A stretch of 64,000 bases of DNA from Microbacterium sp. AB (GTDB lineage: Bacteria > Actinomycetota > Actinomycetes > Actinomycetales > Microbacteriaceae), in contig NZ_CP118157.1 of assembly GCF_032878875.1 (NCBI RefSeq), positions 2,480,001 to 2,544,000 of the forward strand. Direction: 5' to 3'. The position numbers and the translations under genes are program-made. The notes beneath the pieces are model-generated. The model saw only the letters and a list, made by a program, of their open reading frames with translations, was not told where the DNA came from and made no database searches. Of the stretch, positions 16,996 to 26,412 are shown piece by piece (within the stretch, counting starts at the first letter, position 1; each line of letters begins with the position of its first letter).

Positions 16996-17949
16996 CTACC
17001 GGAGCGCCTCGCGCACGCGCACGACGTCGTCGGTCATCTGCGCGACGAGCCTCTCGATGCCCTCGAAGGCGACCATGCCGCGGATGCGCGCGGCGAACTG
17101 CACCTCGACCTGCAGACCGTAGAGGTCCAGGTCGTCCTCGTCGAGCACGTACGCCTCGACCTGACGCCGTTCCACGTCGTCGAAGGTCGGATTGGTCCCG
17201 ACGGAGACGGCCGCGGGGTATCTCACCCTCGATCCGAGGCCGCCGCGCGGCGCCACGAGCCAGCCGGCGTAGACGCCGTCGGCCGGGACGAAGCCCTCGG
17301 AGTCGGGAGAGAGGTTCGCGGTCGGGAAGCCGAGCTCCCTGCCGCGCTTGAGGCCGTGCACGATCTCCCCGCGCACCGTGTGGAATCGCCCGAGCAGCTT
17401 CGCGGCGCGCTCGACGTCCCCGACGGCGAGGAGCTCTCGGATCCACGACGAGGAGACGCGACGGCCGTCGCCCGAGCTCGCGATGTCGGGCATGACCTCG
17501 ACGGAGAAGCCGTGCTCCTCCCCCATCCGCTCGAGCAGCGCGGCGTCGCCGGCGCCGCCCCGGCCGAAGCGGAAGTCGCCGCCCACCAGCACCCGCTCGG
17601 CGCGGACGGCGCCGACGAGCACGCGTTCGACGAACGCCTCCGGCTCCTCGGATGCGAGTGCCTCGTCGAAGGTGAGGACGAGGGTCGCGTCGATCCCCGT
17701 GCGCTCGATCAGGTCGATCTTCTGCCTCACGCCGACGAGCGGCTGCGGGCATCTCTCCGGGGCGATGAGCGCGAGCGGATTCCGGTCGAACGTCACCGCG
17801 ACCGTGCGCGCCCCCGTGCCGACGGCGTCGACGAGCATCTGCTCGATGATCGCGCGGTGCCCGGCGTGCACGCCGTCGAACTTGCCGATGGCCACCACCG
17901 ACGGACCGAAGTTTTCCGGCACCTCGGCGGCGTCCCGGAAGAGGATCAC
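16996..17949 (-). CDS. ribF: bifunctional riboflavin kinase / FAD synthetase
   Basis: RibF turns riboflavin into FMN and then FAD. The 317-residue protein has the N-terminal nucleotidyltransferase domain (GKFDGVHAGHRAII, VTFDRNPLAL, GGDFRFGRGG, SSSWIRELL) and the C-terminal flavokinase domain (GFPTANLSP, DGVYAGW, VSVGTNPTFDD, with the EAY/V block). The start is GTG at 17949, overlapping the stop of the upstream membrane protein gene (GTGA), so the two are coupled. A longer frame to 18186 would run through that gene and is rejected. The usual partner truB lies three genes upstream. Confidence 0.94.
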   Translation of the reverse strand: MILFRDAAEVPENFGPSVVAIGKFDGVHAGHRAIIEQMLVDAVGTGARTVAVTFDRNPLALIAPERCPQPLVGVRQKIDLIERTGIDATLVLTFDEALASEEPEAFVERVLVGAVRAERVLVGGDFRFGRGGAGDAALLERMGEEHGFSVEVMPDIASSGDGRRVSSSWIRELLAVGDVERAAKLLGRFHTVRGEIVHGLKRGRELGFPTANLSPDSEGFVPADGVYAGWLVAPRGGLGSRVRYPAAVSVGTNPTFDDVERRQVEAYVLDEDDLDLYGLQVEVQFAARIRGMVAFEGIERLVAQMTDDVVRVREALR

Positions 17950-18398
17950 CGCGTCTGCTCCACCGGCACGGCCTGCTCCGCCGGCACGCGGGAGGGGCCG
18001 TGGTGCACGACGAGCCACCAGATGCCGAAGAACGGCAGCACGAGCGGCACCCAGAAGTAGCCGCTCCCGTACAGCGACCACACGGTGGCGTGCTGGAACA
18101 GCTCGGGCGCCGCGATGCTGAGCGTCCCCACGACGACGACGCCCACGAGCTCGAACACCACCGACACCCACGCGATGCGGTACCACACGCGGCTCTTGGC
18201 GAACATGAGCGCGAGCGTGGCGAGGATGTAGACCACGGCCGCCACCGCCGACAGCGAGTAGGCGAGCGGCGCCTCGTCGAAATCCCGCAGGATCTGCACG
18301 GTCGAACGCCCGGTGGCCGCCAGCGCCAGGATGCCGTAGACGAACACGAGGACCATGCCGACGCCGGTCATGCGGCGGGTGCGCGAGGGTTCTGTCAT
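17946..18398 (-). CDS. small four-helix membrane protein, function unknown
   Basis: The 150-residue protein has a short basic N-terminus (TEPSRTRRMTG) and four predicted membrane helices: about residues 12-30, 46-66, 72-95 and 107-130 (GYFWVPLVLPFFGIWWLVV). The C-terminal tail is short. Actinobacteria often carry a membrane protein of this kind near truB-ribF, but I cannot name its function. The gene overlaps ribF by 4 bases and so is probably co-expressed with it. TAAAGT lies 9 bases before the ATG and may be its -10 box. Confidence 0.75.
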   Translation of the reverse strand: MTEPSRTRRMTGVGMVLVFVYGILALAATGRSTVQILRDFDEAPLAYSLSAVAAVVYILATLALMFAKSRVWYRIAWVSVVFELVGVVVVGTLSIAAPELFQHATVWSLYGSGYFWVPLVLPFFGIWWLVVHHGPSRVPAEQAVPVEQTR

Positions 18399-18462
18399 AA
18401 CGGGTCCACTTTAGTTCCTGTCGGCGCGCGGACAGCTCATCCCGCGCGTCCGCGGCGTCCCG

Positions 18463-18831
18463 TCAGGCGATCTGGATGGTCCAGATCACGTGCATGCGGT
18501 ACACCATGATCGCCACCGCGAGCGAGAGCACGCCCATGACGACCACGCTCCACCTCGTGCGGTCGACGAAGGCCCACACGACGCCGGCGATCGGCAGGAT
18601 CGCCGCCGTCACGAGATAGGCCCAATACTCGAGCAGGTCGCCCGTGGGCGGGTTGCCGACGAGGGGGGCCACGATGGCGACCACGATCTGCGCGATGAGC
18701 AGCACCTGCACGAGGGCCAGGGCTCCGACGGACACGTCGCCCGGGCGGCGCCCGGCGAGCCCGAGCACGACGCAGAGGACGCCCGCGACGGTGGCGACGG
18801 CGACCTGCGCGATCGTGAACCAGAGGATCAT
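18463..18831 (-). CDS. small four-helix membrane protein, function unknown
   Basis: The 122-residue product is almost all membrane: helices at about residues 5-25, 35-58, 69-88 and 93-112. It ends in MYRMHVIWTIQIA with hardly any cytoplasmic tail. I recognise no family. Its ATG overlaps the truB stop by 4 bases (ATGA), so translation is probably coupled to truB, and it precedes the other small membrane gene and ribF. Expression with tRNA-modifying and flavin enzymes looks like operon convenience rather than functional linkage. Confidence 0.75.
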   Translation of the reverse strand: MILWFTIAQVAVATVAGVLCVVLGLAGRRPGDVSVGALALVQVLLIAQIVVAIVAPLVGNPPTGDLLEYWAYLVTAAILPIAGVVWAFVDRTRWSVVVMGVLSLAVAIMVYRMHVIWTIQIA

Positions 18832-19745
18832 GCGCGGCCCGCCCGAGGCTCCGGCATGTTCATCGCGCTCTTGAGGGCGGACCCGCGTCGTTCGACGACG
18901 CCGATGAGCGCGCCGTCCGGATCGACGGCCGCCGCGAGGGACCCGTCGAGCCGCGCGGCGGCGCCCTCCAGCCGCTTGCCGTGTCGCAGATCGCGCGCCT
19001 CCTCGGCCGTCGCGTCGAAGCGTCCCAGCACGCGCGCCGCGATCTCCGCCGGATCCTGCGGCGTCGCGGCGTCGAGGTCGTCGACCGCGACCGCCTGCGC
19101 CACGTCGAACGGGCCGACGTGCGTGCGGCGGAGCGCCGTGAGGTGCCCGCCGACGCCCAGATCGGCGCCGAGGTCACGGGCGAGGGCCCGGATGTAGGTG
19201 CCGGACGAGCAGTCGACGACGACGTCCAGGTCGACGGACCCCTCGCCGCGGCGGACGGCGACGACGTCGAGCCGCGAGACGGTCACCTCGCGCGGTGCGA
19301 GCTCGACCCGCTCGCCGGCGCGGACGCGGTCGTACGCACGCCGTCCGTCCACCTTGATCGCCGACACCGCGCTCGGCACCTGGGAGATCGTGCCCGTCAG
19401 GCGCTCCGCCCCCGCCGCGATCGCGTCGTCCGAGACCTGCGCGACCGCCTGCGCGTCCGCCGCGGAGACCACATCGCCCTCGCCGTCGTCCGTCGTCGTC
19501 GCCTGCCCCAGGCGGATCGTCGCCGTGTAGGTCTTGCCGAGCCCGACGAGGTACGTCAGCAGCCGCGTCGCCCCCTCGATGCCGAGGACGAGCAGCCCCG
19601 TGGCCATCGGGTCCAGGGTCCCGGCGTGGCCGATCCTCCGCGTGCCGAACGCCCGGCGCGATCGCGCCACGACGTCATGGCTGGTGATGCCGCCCGGCTT
19701 GTCGACGAGGAGGACTCCTCCGGGGCTCGGATCTCGTGACGCCAT
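18828..19745 (-). CDS. truB: tRNA pseudouridine(55) synthase
   Basis: TruB isomerises U55 in the T-loop of tRNAs. The 305-residue protein has the N-terminal LLVDKPGGITSHDVV block, HAGTLDPMATGLL with the catalytic Asp45, GLGKTY, and the RRAYDRVRAGE and SGTYIRALARDLG segments of the family. TACGCT lies 6 bases before the ATG, suggesting a leaderless promoter of its own. In most actinobacteria truB follows rbfA directly; here mutY and a lipoprotein gene stand between them. Confidence 0.95.
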   Translation of the reverse strand: MASRDPSPGGVLLVDKPGGITSHDVVARSRRAFGTRRIGHAGTLDPMATGLLVLGIEGATRLLTYLVGLGKTYTATIRLGQATTTDDGEGDVVSAADAQAVAQVSDDAIAAGAERLTGTISQVPSAVSAIKVDGRRAYDRVRAGERVELAPREVTVSRLDVVAVRRGEGSVDLDVVVDCSSGTYIRALARDLGADLGVGGHLTALRRTHVGPFDVAQAVAVDDLDAATPQDPAEIAARVLGRFDATAEEARDLRHGKRLEGAAARLDGSLAAAVDPDGALIGVVERRGSALKSAMNMPEPRAGRA

Positions 19746-19751
19746 CCGTCC

Positions 19752-19757
19752 AGCGTA
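19752..19757 (-). promoter_or_regulatory. putative -10 box (TACGCT) of truB
   Basis: TACGCT on the minus strand is followed by 6 bases and the ATG at 19745. No ribosome-binding site is present. Confidence 0.5.
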
Positions 19758-19788
19758 TTGCGTCGGCGGGATGCGGGCGTGCGGATCC

Positions 19789-20460
19789 CTACGCGCAGGC
19801 TTCGTACGCGGGGGTCTCCAGCGCGGTGACCGTCACCGACTGCGCGCCGGCCTGGCCGTCGGCGAACTCGAAGAACAGCGCACCGTCGTCCGCGTCGTCG
19901 CCCGCGACGCGGAGGAACGAGAGCCCGTCGACGGGCGAGTCGACCTCGACCGCCTCCGGGAGGGACGCGAGCACGTCGTCCCGCGTGGCGCCGACGCCGA
20001 GGCCCTCGTCCGTGCGGGGCCCGATGGCCGTCACGTCGCTGAGCCACTCGACCGTGACCCCCGTCACCGGTCCGTCGTCCTCCGTCTGGTCGCGCTGGAA
20101 CGAGACGAGATAGGAGCCGTCCGACGCGCTCCAGTACGCCACCCATGCGCAGGCCGAGTCGTTGATCCAATCGCTCGGCAGCTCGGCCAGGGTGTCGGCG
20201 AAGCTCTCCCCCAGCTCGACGGGCCCGATCTCCCCGTCCTCGATCTCCCACGTCGACGGGTCCGCGGGATCCTCCTCGACCTCGCCCGGCCTGGCGGAGG
20301 TCGGGGGCGGCGAGCTCGGGGTCTCCTCCGCGGACGCGCCCGAGGTCGGCGAGGGCGTCTCCGTCACGACTTCGTCGGCGGCGTCATCCCCCGCCGCGCA
20401 GCCGACCAGCGCCAGCGTCAGCGCTCCGGCCAACGCGATGCCCCTGGTCACGTGCGTCAT
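19789..20460 (-). CDS. hypothetical lipoprotein
   Basis: The 223-residue protein is probably exported and lipid-anchored: signal peptide with lipobox LVGC (Cys21), then an acidic Ser/Thr/Pro-rich linker of about 50 residues, then a domain of about 130 residues with two Cys (SACAW and the terminal YEACA) that could be disulfide-bonded. No family is recognised. I chose ATG 20460 because GAGGAG lies 6 bases upstream; the frame is open to 20487 without a better site. It stands alone between mutY (divergent) and truB. Confidence 0.78.
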   Translation of the reverse strand: MTHVTRGIALAGALTLALVGCAAGDDAADEVVTETPSPTSGASAEETPSSPPPTSARPGEVEEDPADPSTWEIEDGEIGPVELGESFADTLAELPSDWINDSACAWVAYWSASDGSYLVSFQRDQTEDDGPVTGVTVEWLSDVTAIGPRTDEGLGVGATRDDVLASLPEAVEVDSPVDGLSFLRVAGDDADDGALFFEFADGQAGAQSVTVTALETPAYEACA

Positions 20461-20609
20461 GATGATCTCCTCTCCGCGTCCCCTCATCGACGGTAGTGCC
20501 AGGATCCGCGCACTCGGTAACGGTTAGGACGCCGTCCGATAACGCTTCGGTCGCGCCCGGCTGTACGCACGCTGACCGCGCACGGGGCGATGTCGGATGC
20601 GCCCGCACG

Positions 20610-20615
20610 TAGGCT
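20610..20615 (+). promoter_or_regulatory. putative -10 box (TAGGCT) of mutY
   Basis: TAGGCT precedes the ATG at 20622 by 6 bases. The spacer GGGAGG resembles a ribosome-binding site but touches the start codon, so a leaderless mRNA is more likely. Confidence 0.45.
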
Positions 20616-20621
20616 GGGAGG

Positions 20622-21494
20622 ATGCCCGCCAGCGCCCTCTCCGACACGCTCGTGCCGTGGTTCCGGGAGCACGCGAGAGACCTGCCGTGGCGGCGTCCCG
20701 GGTACGGGGCGTGGGGCACGCTCGTGAGCGAGTTCATGCTGCAGCAGACGCCGGTCGCCCGCGTCGTCCCGCATCTGGAGGCGTGGCTCACGCGCTGGCC
20801 GACGCCGGCGGCGCTGGCCGACGACCCGCCGGCGGAGGCCGTGCGGCAATGGGCGAACCTGGGCTATCCGAGGCGCGCGCTGTGGCTGCACCGCGCGGCC
20901 GTGGAGATCCGCGACCGCCACGACGGCATCGTCCCGCGCGACGTCGACGCGCTGCTCGCGCTCACCGGCATCGGCGACTACACCGCGCGCGCCGTCGCGA
21001 GCTTCGCGTACGGCGAGCGGCATCCCGTGGTCGACACGAACACGCGACGCGTGATCGCCCGGGCGGTCGACGGCCGCGCGCAGCCGGGGCCGCCGCACCG
21101 ACGCGACCTCGAGGCGATGGAGCGGCTGCTCCCCTCGGCGCCGTCGGAGGCGGCCGTCATGAACGCCGCCGCCATGGAGCTCGGGCAGATCGTCTGCACC
21201 GCCCGCGCCCCGCGCTGCGACGCATGCCCGATCCGGCATACATGCGCCTGGCTGACCGCCGGCAGACCGGGCACGCCGGACACGCGACGTCGCCAGGCGC
21301 GCTACGAGGGCAGCGACCGGCAGGCACGCGGGGCGGCCCTCCGCGCGCTCCGCGAGCGCGATCCGTCCGCGATCGCGGAGGGAGCCCTGCTCGCGGGATG
21401 GCCCGACCGAGCTCAGCGCGACCGGGCCGTCCTCTCGCTCCTCTCCGACGGGCTCATCGAGTCCGCCGACGGGATGCTGCGCCTGCCCCGATGA
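20622..21494 (+). CDS. mutY: A/G-specific adenine DNA glycosylase
   Basis: MutY removes adenine mispaired with 8-oxoguanine. The 290-residue protein shows the catalytic Glu37 in SEFMLQQT, the helix-hairpin-helix LTGIGDYTA near 114-122, Asp138 in VVDTNTRRV, and the [4Fe-4S] ligands Cys192-x6-Cys199-x2-Cys202-x5-Cys208. It is about 60 residues shorter than the E. coli enzyme; only about 80 residues follow the cluster, so the NUDIX-like 8-oxoG recognition domain is reduced or absent, as in other short actinobacterial MutY proteins. It converges on rbfA with 3 bases between stops. Confidence 0.92.
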   Translation: MPASALSDTLVPWFREHARDLPWRRPGYGAWGTLVSEFMLQQTPVARVVPHLEAWLTRWPTPAALADDPPAEAVRQWANLGYPRRALWLHRAAVEIRDRHDGIVPRDVDALLALTGIGDYTARAVASFAYGERHPVVDTNTRRVIARAVDGRAQPGPPHRRDLEAMERLLPSAPSEAAVMNAAAMELGQIVCTARAPRCDACPIRHTCAWLTAGRPGTPDTRRRQARYEGSDRQARGAALRALRERDPSAIAEGALLAGWPDRAQRDRAVLSLLSDGLIESADGMLRLPR

Positions 21495-21497
21495 GGC

Positions 21498-21938
21498 TCA
21501 GGCGTCCTCTTCGTCGCCCTCGCGCGGCTTGACGTACGGGTCCTCGCCCGCGGCGTACTGGGCCCCTGCGGCGATGCCCGCCACGGCCTCGTCCCGCTCT
21601 CGCGCCTCCCGCAGCAGCTCCGCGAGATGGTCCGCCGTCTCCGGCAGCGCGTCGGGGATGAACTCGAGCGACGGGGTGAGCCGGGTGTTCAGCTGCCGTC
21701 CGACCTCGCTGCGCAGCATGCCCGTCGCCGCCTTCAGCGCGGCCCCGCTCGCCTCGCGCTCCTCGTCGGAGCCGTAGACCGTGTAGAACACCGAGGCGTG
21801 CTGCAGATCGCCGGAGACGCGCACGTCGGTGAGCGTCACGAAACCGAGACGCGGGTCGCGCAGGCCCTTCTCGAGCCGCTCGGCGAGGATGACGCGGATG
21901 CGATCCGCGAGACGCGCCTGTCGTTCCTGTCCTGCCAT
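21498..21938 (-). CDS. rbfA: 30S ribosome-binding factor RbfA
   Basis: RbfA helps mature the 30S subunit (16S rRNA 5' end processing) and is needed for growth in the cold. The 146-residue protein has the KH-like fold pattern (LADRIRVILAERLEKGLRDPRLGFVTLTDV, DLQHASVFYTV, LRSEVGRQLNTRLTPSLEFIPD). A tail of about 30 acidic residues follows the domain. CTGAGGAGGACACC before the ATG is a strong ribosome-binding site. It is the last gene of the nusA-ylxR-infB-rbfA block; a 16-bp hairpin lies between infB and rbfA. Confidence 0.95.
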   Translation of the reverse strand: MAGQERQARLADRIRVILAERLEKGLRDPRLGFVTLTDVRVSGDLQHASVFYTVYGSDEEREASGAALKAATGMLRSEVGRQLNTRLTPSLEFIPDALPETADHLAELLREARERDEAVAGIAAGAQYAAGEDPYVKPREGDEEDA

Positions 21939-21960
21939 GGTGTCCTCCTCAGGATGGGAC

Positions 21961-21996
21961 GGCCCTGCCGGGCGGCCGAGGCCGCCCGGCAGGGCC
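21961..21996. repeat. 16-bp perfect hairpin between infB and rbfA
   Basis: GGCCCTGCCGGGCGGC (21961-21976) and its exact reverse complement (21981-21996) flank a 4-base loop CGAG. It begins 17 bases after the infB stop codon and ends 22 bases before the rbfA start. No T-tract follows on either strand, so it may be a partial or Rho-assisted terminator, or an RNA processing or stabilising stem that lowers rbfA relative to infB. Confidence 0.75.
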
Positions 21997-22013
21997 CTTG
22001 TGCGGAAGTCGCG

Positions 22014-24815
22014 TCAGGAACGCGGCTTCTCGACCATCTCGGTCGTCTCGATCTCGTCGCCGACCTGGATGTCGTTGTACTTGCCGAGGCCGATGCCCGC
22101 CTCGAAGTCCGTGCGGACCTCGGTGACGTCGTCCTTGAAGCGGCGCAGCGACTCGATCGCCAGGCCGTCGGCCACCACGACGCCGTCGCGGATGACGCGC
22201 GCCTTCGCGTTGCGCGTGATCGTGCCGGAGCGGACGATCACACCGGCGATGTTGCCGACCTTCGAGGACCGGAAGATCTCGCGGATCTCCGCGACGCCCG
22301 ACTGGACCTCCTCGTACTCCGGCTTGAGCATGCCCTTGAGGGACTGCTCGACATCGTCGATCGCGTTGTAGATGACCGAGTAGAAGCGCACGTCCACGCC
22401 TTCGCGTGCAGCGGCCTCCCGGGCCTTCGCGTCGGGCCGGACGTTGAAGCCGATCACGATCGCGTTGTCGATCGTGGCCAGGTTGACGTCCGACTCCGTG
22501 ATCGCGCCCACGCCGCGGTGGATGATCCGCAGCTGCACGCTGTCGTCGACCTCGATCTTCAGGAGGGACTCCTCCAGCGCCTCGACGGCACCGGCGACGT
22601 CGCCCTTGATGATGAGGTTGAGCGACTCGACCTTGCCCTCCTCGAGGGCACGCGTGAACTCCTCGAGCGACATGCGCTTGCGGGCCTTGGCCAGCTGGGC
22701 GTTGCGCTCGACGGCCTCGCGCTTCTCGGCGATCTGACGCGCCGTGCGGTCGTCGTCCGTGACGATGAACGTGTCACCGGCACGGGGCACCGAGCTGAGG
22801 CCCTGCACCTGGACGGGGCGCGACGGAGCGGCCTCGTCCACGGCGTCGCCGTTCTCGTCGATCATGGCGCGGACGCGGCCGTAGGCCGTGCCTGCCACGA
22901 TCGGGTCGCCGACGCGCAGCGTGCCCGCCTGGACGAGCACCGTGGCGACGGAGCCGCGCCCCTTGTCGAGCTTCGCCTCGATCGCGACGCCGCGGGCGGC
23001 CTTGTTCGGGTTCGCACGCAGGTCGAGCCCGGCATCGGCCGTGAGGAGCACGGCGTCCAGGAGATCCTGGATGCCGACGTTCTCGCGAGCGGAGACGTCG
23101 ACGAACATGACCTCTCCGCCGTACTCCTCCGCCACGAGCCCGTACTCGGTCAGCTGCTGACGCACCTTGGCCGGGTTGGCATCGGGCTTGTCGACCTTGT
23201 TGACCGCGACGACGACCGGCACGCCGGCCGCCTGCGCATGGTTCAGGGCCTCGACCGTCTGGGGCATGATGCCGTCGTCGGCCGCGACCACGAGGATCGC
23301 GATGTCGGTCACCTCGGCGCCGCGGGCTCGCATGGCCGTGAAGGCCTCGTGACCCGGGGTGTCGATGAAGGTGATCGCGCGCTCGAAGCCCTCGTGCTCC
23401 GTCCACACCTGGTAGGCGCCGATGTGCTGCGTGATGCCGCCGGCCTCGCCCGCGACGACGTTCGTCTTGCGGATCGCGTCGAGCAGTCGCGTCTTTCCGT
23501 GGTCGACGTGCCCCATGACGGTGACCACCGGGGGACGGATCTCGAGGTCGGCCTCGTCCTCTTCGAGCTCCTCCTTCTCGAGGTCGAGGCCGAAGCCCTC
23601 CAGGAGCTCCTTGTCCTCGTCCTCGGGGGAGACGATCTGGATCTTGTAGCCGAGCTCCGAGCCGAGCACGTCGAACGTGGCCTCGTCGAGCGACTCGGTC
23701 GCCGTCGCCATCTCACCGAGGTGGAACAGCACCGTGACGAGGTTGCCCGGCTGGACCGTCATGCCCGTGATCGACTCGATCTTGTCGGCGAAGTCCGAGA
23801 TCGACGCGCCGCGGCGCATCCGGATGATCGTGTTGCCGTCGCCGCGGGGGACCTTGACGCCGCCGACGATCGGCGCCTCCCGCATCTCGAACTCTTGACG
23901 CTTCGCACGACGCGACTTGCGCTGCTTGGACTTGCCTCCGCCCTTGCCGAAGGCTCCTGCCGTGCCGCCGCGACCGCGACCGCCGGGACCGGGACGACCG
24001 GCGAAGCCGCCGCCGCCCGGCGCGCCGCCGGGACGGAAGCCGCCGCCTGCCCCGGGACCGCCGGGACGACCGGCGCCCGCGCCGCCGGGACGCTGCTGGA
24101 ACGGAGCGCCGGGACGACCGCCGCCTGCGCCGCCGGGACGACCGGCGCGCGGAGCGCCCGGACGGGGAGCACCGGGGCGCGGGGCCTGCGGCTTGGGGGG
24201 ACGGGGGATGTTGCCGGGCGACGGGCGCTGGCCCATGCCCTGCTGGGACGCGAACGGGTTGTTCCCGGGACGCGGGCCCGCAGGACGCTTGCCCATGCCC
24301 TGCTGGGACGCGAAGGGGTTGTTGCCGGGGCGCGGTCCGCCCGGACGGGGTCCGGGGGTCGGGCCGTCGGCCTCGGGAGCCGTCTCCTCGGGCGCCGAGG
24401 ATGCGGGCGCCGAGGATGCGGGCGCCGAGGATGCGGGCACCGGGGCCTCGTCCGCGACGGGGGCCTCGGGCGCGGCCGGGGCGGCCGCCACCGGAGCGTC
24501 CGCCTGCTCGGCCTGCGGCTTCTCCGCGGGCTTGGCGGGGCCGGGCGTGGGCGCGCCGGGGCGCGGCGCGCGGGAGGCGCCGGGGCGGGCCGCCGGTCCG
24601 GGGCGCGCGGAGGCGGGCTTCGCAGCGGCTGCGGCCTCGGCGGGCTTGGCGGCGCCCTCGGACTCGAGCGCCGCGCGCAGCTTGCGCGCGACGGGGGGCT
24701 CGATCGTCGACGACGGGCTCTTCACGAACTCGCCGAGCTCCTTCAGCTTCGCGAGCGCGAGCTTGCTGTCGACGCCCAGCTCCGCGGCGATCTCATGTAC
24801 GCGTGGTTTTGCCAC
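22014..24815 (-). CDS. infB: translation initiation factor IF-2
   Basis: IF-2 brings initiator tRNA to the 30S subunit and promotes subunit joining. The 933-residue protein has an N-terminal IF2_N motif ([26 protein letters not shown]), then about 270 residues of Pro/Gly/Ala/Arg low-complexity sequence, a second IF2_N-like segment, and the GTPase domain with G1 GHVDHGKT near 434-441, DTPGHE and NKVDK, then domains II-IV. The low-complexity part contains short tandem repeats (listed separately). Downstream of nusA and ylxR, in the standard order. Confidence 0.97.
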   Translation of the reverse strand: MAKPRVHEIAAELGVDSKLALAKLKELGEFVKSPSSTIEPPVARKLRAALESEGAAKPAEAAAAAKPASARPGPAARPGASRAPRPGAPTPGPAKPAEKPQAEQADAPVAAAPAAPEAPVADEAPVPASSAPASSAPASSAPEETAPEADGPTPGPRPGGPRPGNNPFASQQGMGKRPAGPRPGNNPFASQQGMGQRPSPGNIPRPPKPQAPRPGAPRPGAPRAGRPGGAGGGRPGAPFQQRPGGAGAGRPGGPGAGGGFRPGGAPGGGGFAGRPGPGGRGRGGTAGAFGKGGGKSKQRKSRRAKRQEFEMREAPIVGGVKVPRGDGNTIIRMRRGASISDFADKIESITGMTVQPGNLVTVLFHLGEMATATESLDEATFDVLGSELGYKIQIVSPEDEDKELLEGFGLDLEKEELEEDEADLEIRPPVVTVMGHVDHGKTRLLDAIRKTNVVAGEAGGITQHIGAYQVWTEHEGFERAITFIDTPGHEAFTAMRARGAEVTDIAILVVAADDGIMPQTVEALNHAQAAGVPVVVAVNKVDKPDANPAKVRQQLTEYGLVAEEYGGEVMFVDVSARENVGIQDLLDAVLLTADAGLDLRANPNKAARGVAIEAKLDKGRGSVATVLVQAGTLRVGDPIVAGTAYGRVRAMIDENGDAVDEAAPSRPVQVQGLSSVPRAGDTFIVTDDDRTARQIAEKREAVERNAQLAKARKRMSLEEFTRALEEGKVESLNLIIKGDVAGAVEALEESLLKIEVDDSVQLRIIHRGVGAITESDVNLATIDNAIVIGFNVRPDAKAREAAAREGVDVRFYSVIYNAIDDVEQSLKGMLKPEYEEVQSGVAEIREIFRSSKVGNIAGVIVRSGTITRNAKARVIRDGVVVADGLAIESLRRFKDDVTEVRTDFEAGIGLGKYNDIQVGDEIETTEMVEKPRS
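24231..24350 (-). repeat. two 60-bp tandem repeats inside infB
   Basis: A 60-bp unit beginning with gcccatgccctgctggga occurs at 24231-24290 and 24291-24350 with few differences. It encodes a duplicated 20-residue unit containing [13 protein letters not shown] in the disordered N-terminal part of IF-2. Confidence 0.85.
24391..24435 (-). repeat. three 15-bp tandem repeats inside infB
   Basis: ggcgccgaggatgcg is repeated three times without change (24391-24405, 24406-24420, 24421-24435), giving the repeated pentapeptide APASS. Such a run can gain or lose units by slippage without changing the frame. Confidence 0.9.
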
Positions 24816-24874
24816 AATTCTCCTGTCAGGGCGGCCCGCCCCGGACAGGGCAGACCTCTAAAGGCGGACGGGTC

Positions 24875-25147
24875 TCATTTCGAGCCGTTCACTTGATTTC
24901 CATAGCTGCTCAGCCATCTCTCGAAGGTCTGCGTGTCAAGCGGGCCTGACACGCGCAATGCGCGCACGAAGGCGCGGCGCTTGAGGGCGATTCCGATGCA
25001 ATCGTTCGTCGGGTGAACCCACGCGCCTCTTCCCGGCATGACCGCTCCCTCGTCTGGGACGAGTTCCGAGTCGATGACGACCACTCTGAGCAGAGCGGCT
25101 CGGGAAGCACGCGTGCGACAGGCGACGCACATCCGTACGGGTTCCAT
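24875..25147 (-). CDS. ylxR: YlxR / RnpM family RNA-binding protein (DUF448)
   Basis: The 90-residue basic protein belongs to the YlxR family, reported to bind the RNA of RNase P and to affect transcription in firmicutes. The N-terminal MCVACRTRASRAALLRVV and the GRGAWVHPT motif near residues 40-48 are diagnostic, followed by a helix of CIGIALKRRAFVRAL type. It lies between nusA and infB, its usual place, and is probably co-transcribed with both. Whether it acts as an RNase P modulator in actinobacteria is inference. Confidence 0.9.
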   Translation of the reverse strand: MEPVRMCVACRTRASRAALLRVVVIDSELVPDEGAVMPGRGAWVHPTNDCIGIALKRRAFVRALRVSGPLDTQTFERWLSSYGNQVNGSK

Positions 25148-25223
25148 CCTACACCTCGGTATCGGAGCCGCCGCCGCTCGCGTGTCGCGGACGGCCGCGG
25201 TCGGGCCGACTCCTCCGCGGGGC

Positions 25224-26213
25224 TCAGCCCTGCTCGAGGATGCTGTCGGGCTGGATGTCGATCTTCGCCCCCGTGAGCTTCGCGGCCAGGCGGGCGTTCT
25301 GGCCCTCCTTGCCGATCGCCAGCGACAGCTGGTAGTCGGGCACGAGCGCGCGGACGGCCTTGGTCGTCGCGTCGAGGACGAAGCTGCTGGTCACCTTCGC
25401 GGGCGACAGGGCGTTCGCGACGAACCTCGGAAGCTCGTCGTCGTGGTCGACGATGTCGATCTTCTCGCCGCTCAGCTCCTCCGTCACGGCGCGCACGCGG
25501 CGTCCGAGCTCGCCGATGCACGCGCCCTTGGCGTTGATCGAGGGGTCGCGGGCCACGACGGCGATCTTGGTCCTGTGTCCCGCCTCGCGGGCGAGCGACG
25601 TGATCTCGACGAGGCCGTTCGCGATCTCGGGGACCTCGAGGGCGAAGAGCTTGCGGACGAGGCCCGGGTGGGTCCGCGACACCGTGATCTGCGGCCCCTT
25701 GGTGCCCTTGGCGACGCTCGTCACGTAGACGCGCAGACGCGAGCCGTGCGCGTAGTCCTCGCCGGGGACCTGCTCCTCCGGCGGGAGGATGGCTTCCACG
25801 GACCCGAGGTCGACGTGGATCATCCGGGGGTTGGGGCCCTGCTGCACGACCCCGGCGACGATGTCGCCCTCCTTGCCGCGGAACTCGCCGAGCACGGCGT
25901 CGTCCGCGATGTCGCGGAGGCGCTGGCTGATGACCTGCTTGGCCGCGTAGGCGGCGATGCGCCCGAAGTTCTCGGGGGTCGTCTCCTCCTCCCCGACGAC
26001 CGCGCCCTCCTCGTCCCTCACGGGGATGAGGATCGCGACGTGGCCGGACTTGCGGTCGAGATGCGCGCGCGCACCCTCGGGGATCTGCCCGTCGTCGGAG
26101 ACGTGCTTGCCGTAAGCCGTGAGGATCGCCTGCTCGATGATCCGTACGAGCTCCTCGAACGGGATCTCCTTCTCGCGCTCGACCGTTCGCAGCAATCCGA
26201 GATCGATATCCAC
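25224..26213 (-). CDS. nusA: transcription termination/antitermination factor NusA
   Basis: NusA binds RNA polymerase and controls pausing, termination and antitermination. The 329-residue protein has the N-terminal polymerase-binding domain (DIDLGLLRTVEREKEIP), an S1 domain (GDIVAGVVQQG, 138-200) and two KH domains (GACIGELGRRVRAV and SLAIGKEGQNARLAAKLTG). It lacks the C-terminal acidic repeats of the E. coli protein, as in other actinobacteria. The start is GTG at 26213 with GGAGGACGCT upstream. The rimP gene that normally precedes nusA is absent here; proS is directly upstream. Confidence 0.95.
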   Translation of the reverse strand: MDIDLGLLRTVEREKEIPFEELVRIIEQAILTAYGKHVSDDGQIPEGARAHLDRKSGHVAILIPVRDEEGAVVGEEETTPENFGRIAAYAAKQVISQRLRDIADDAVLGEFRGKEGDIVAGVVQQGPNPRMIHVDLGSVEAILPPEEQVPGEDYAHGSRLRVYVTSVAKGTKGPQITVSRTHPGLVRKLFALEVPEIANGLVEITSLAREAGHRTKIAVVARDPSINAKGACIGELGRRVRAVTEELSGEKIDIVDHDDELPRFVANALSPAKVTSSFVLDATTKAVRALVPDYQLSLAIGKEGQNARLAAKLTGAKIDIQPDSILEQG

Positions 26214-26412
26214 AGCGTCCTCCGTATTCAGCTCTCACCGGCAGACGTCACGCCGATATCACCGCAACGATACCGGATCCGGCCCGGGAGAACCTGCGAG
26301 GAGGCCACGCCGGGCGCGCCCCGCAGCGTGCGACGCCGCCCAGCGGAGGACGATCCCGTGGGGGCGGCGGATGGCGACGAGGACGTCCTCCTCTCGCCGC
26401 GTCCGCCCGCCC

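Noticed and set aside
26214..26412. A rimP gene or fragment between proS and nusA
   Set aside because: 199 bases are too short for RimP (about 150-190 residues) and no frame shows RimP-like sequence.
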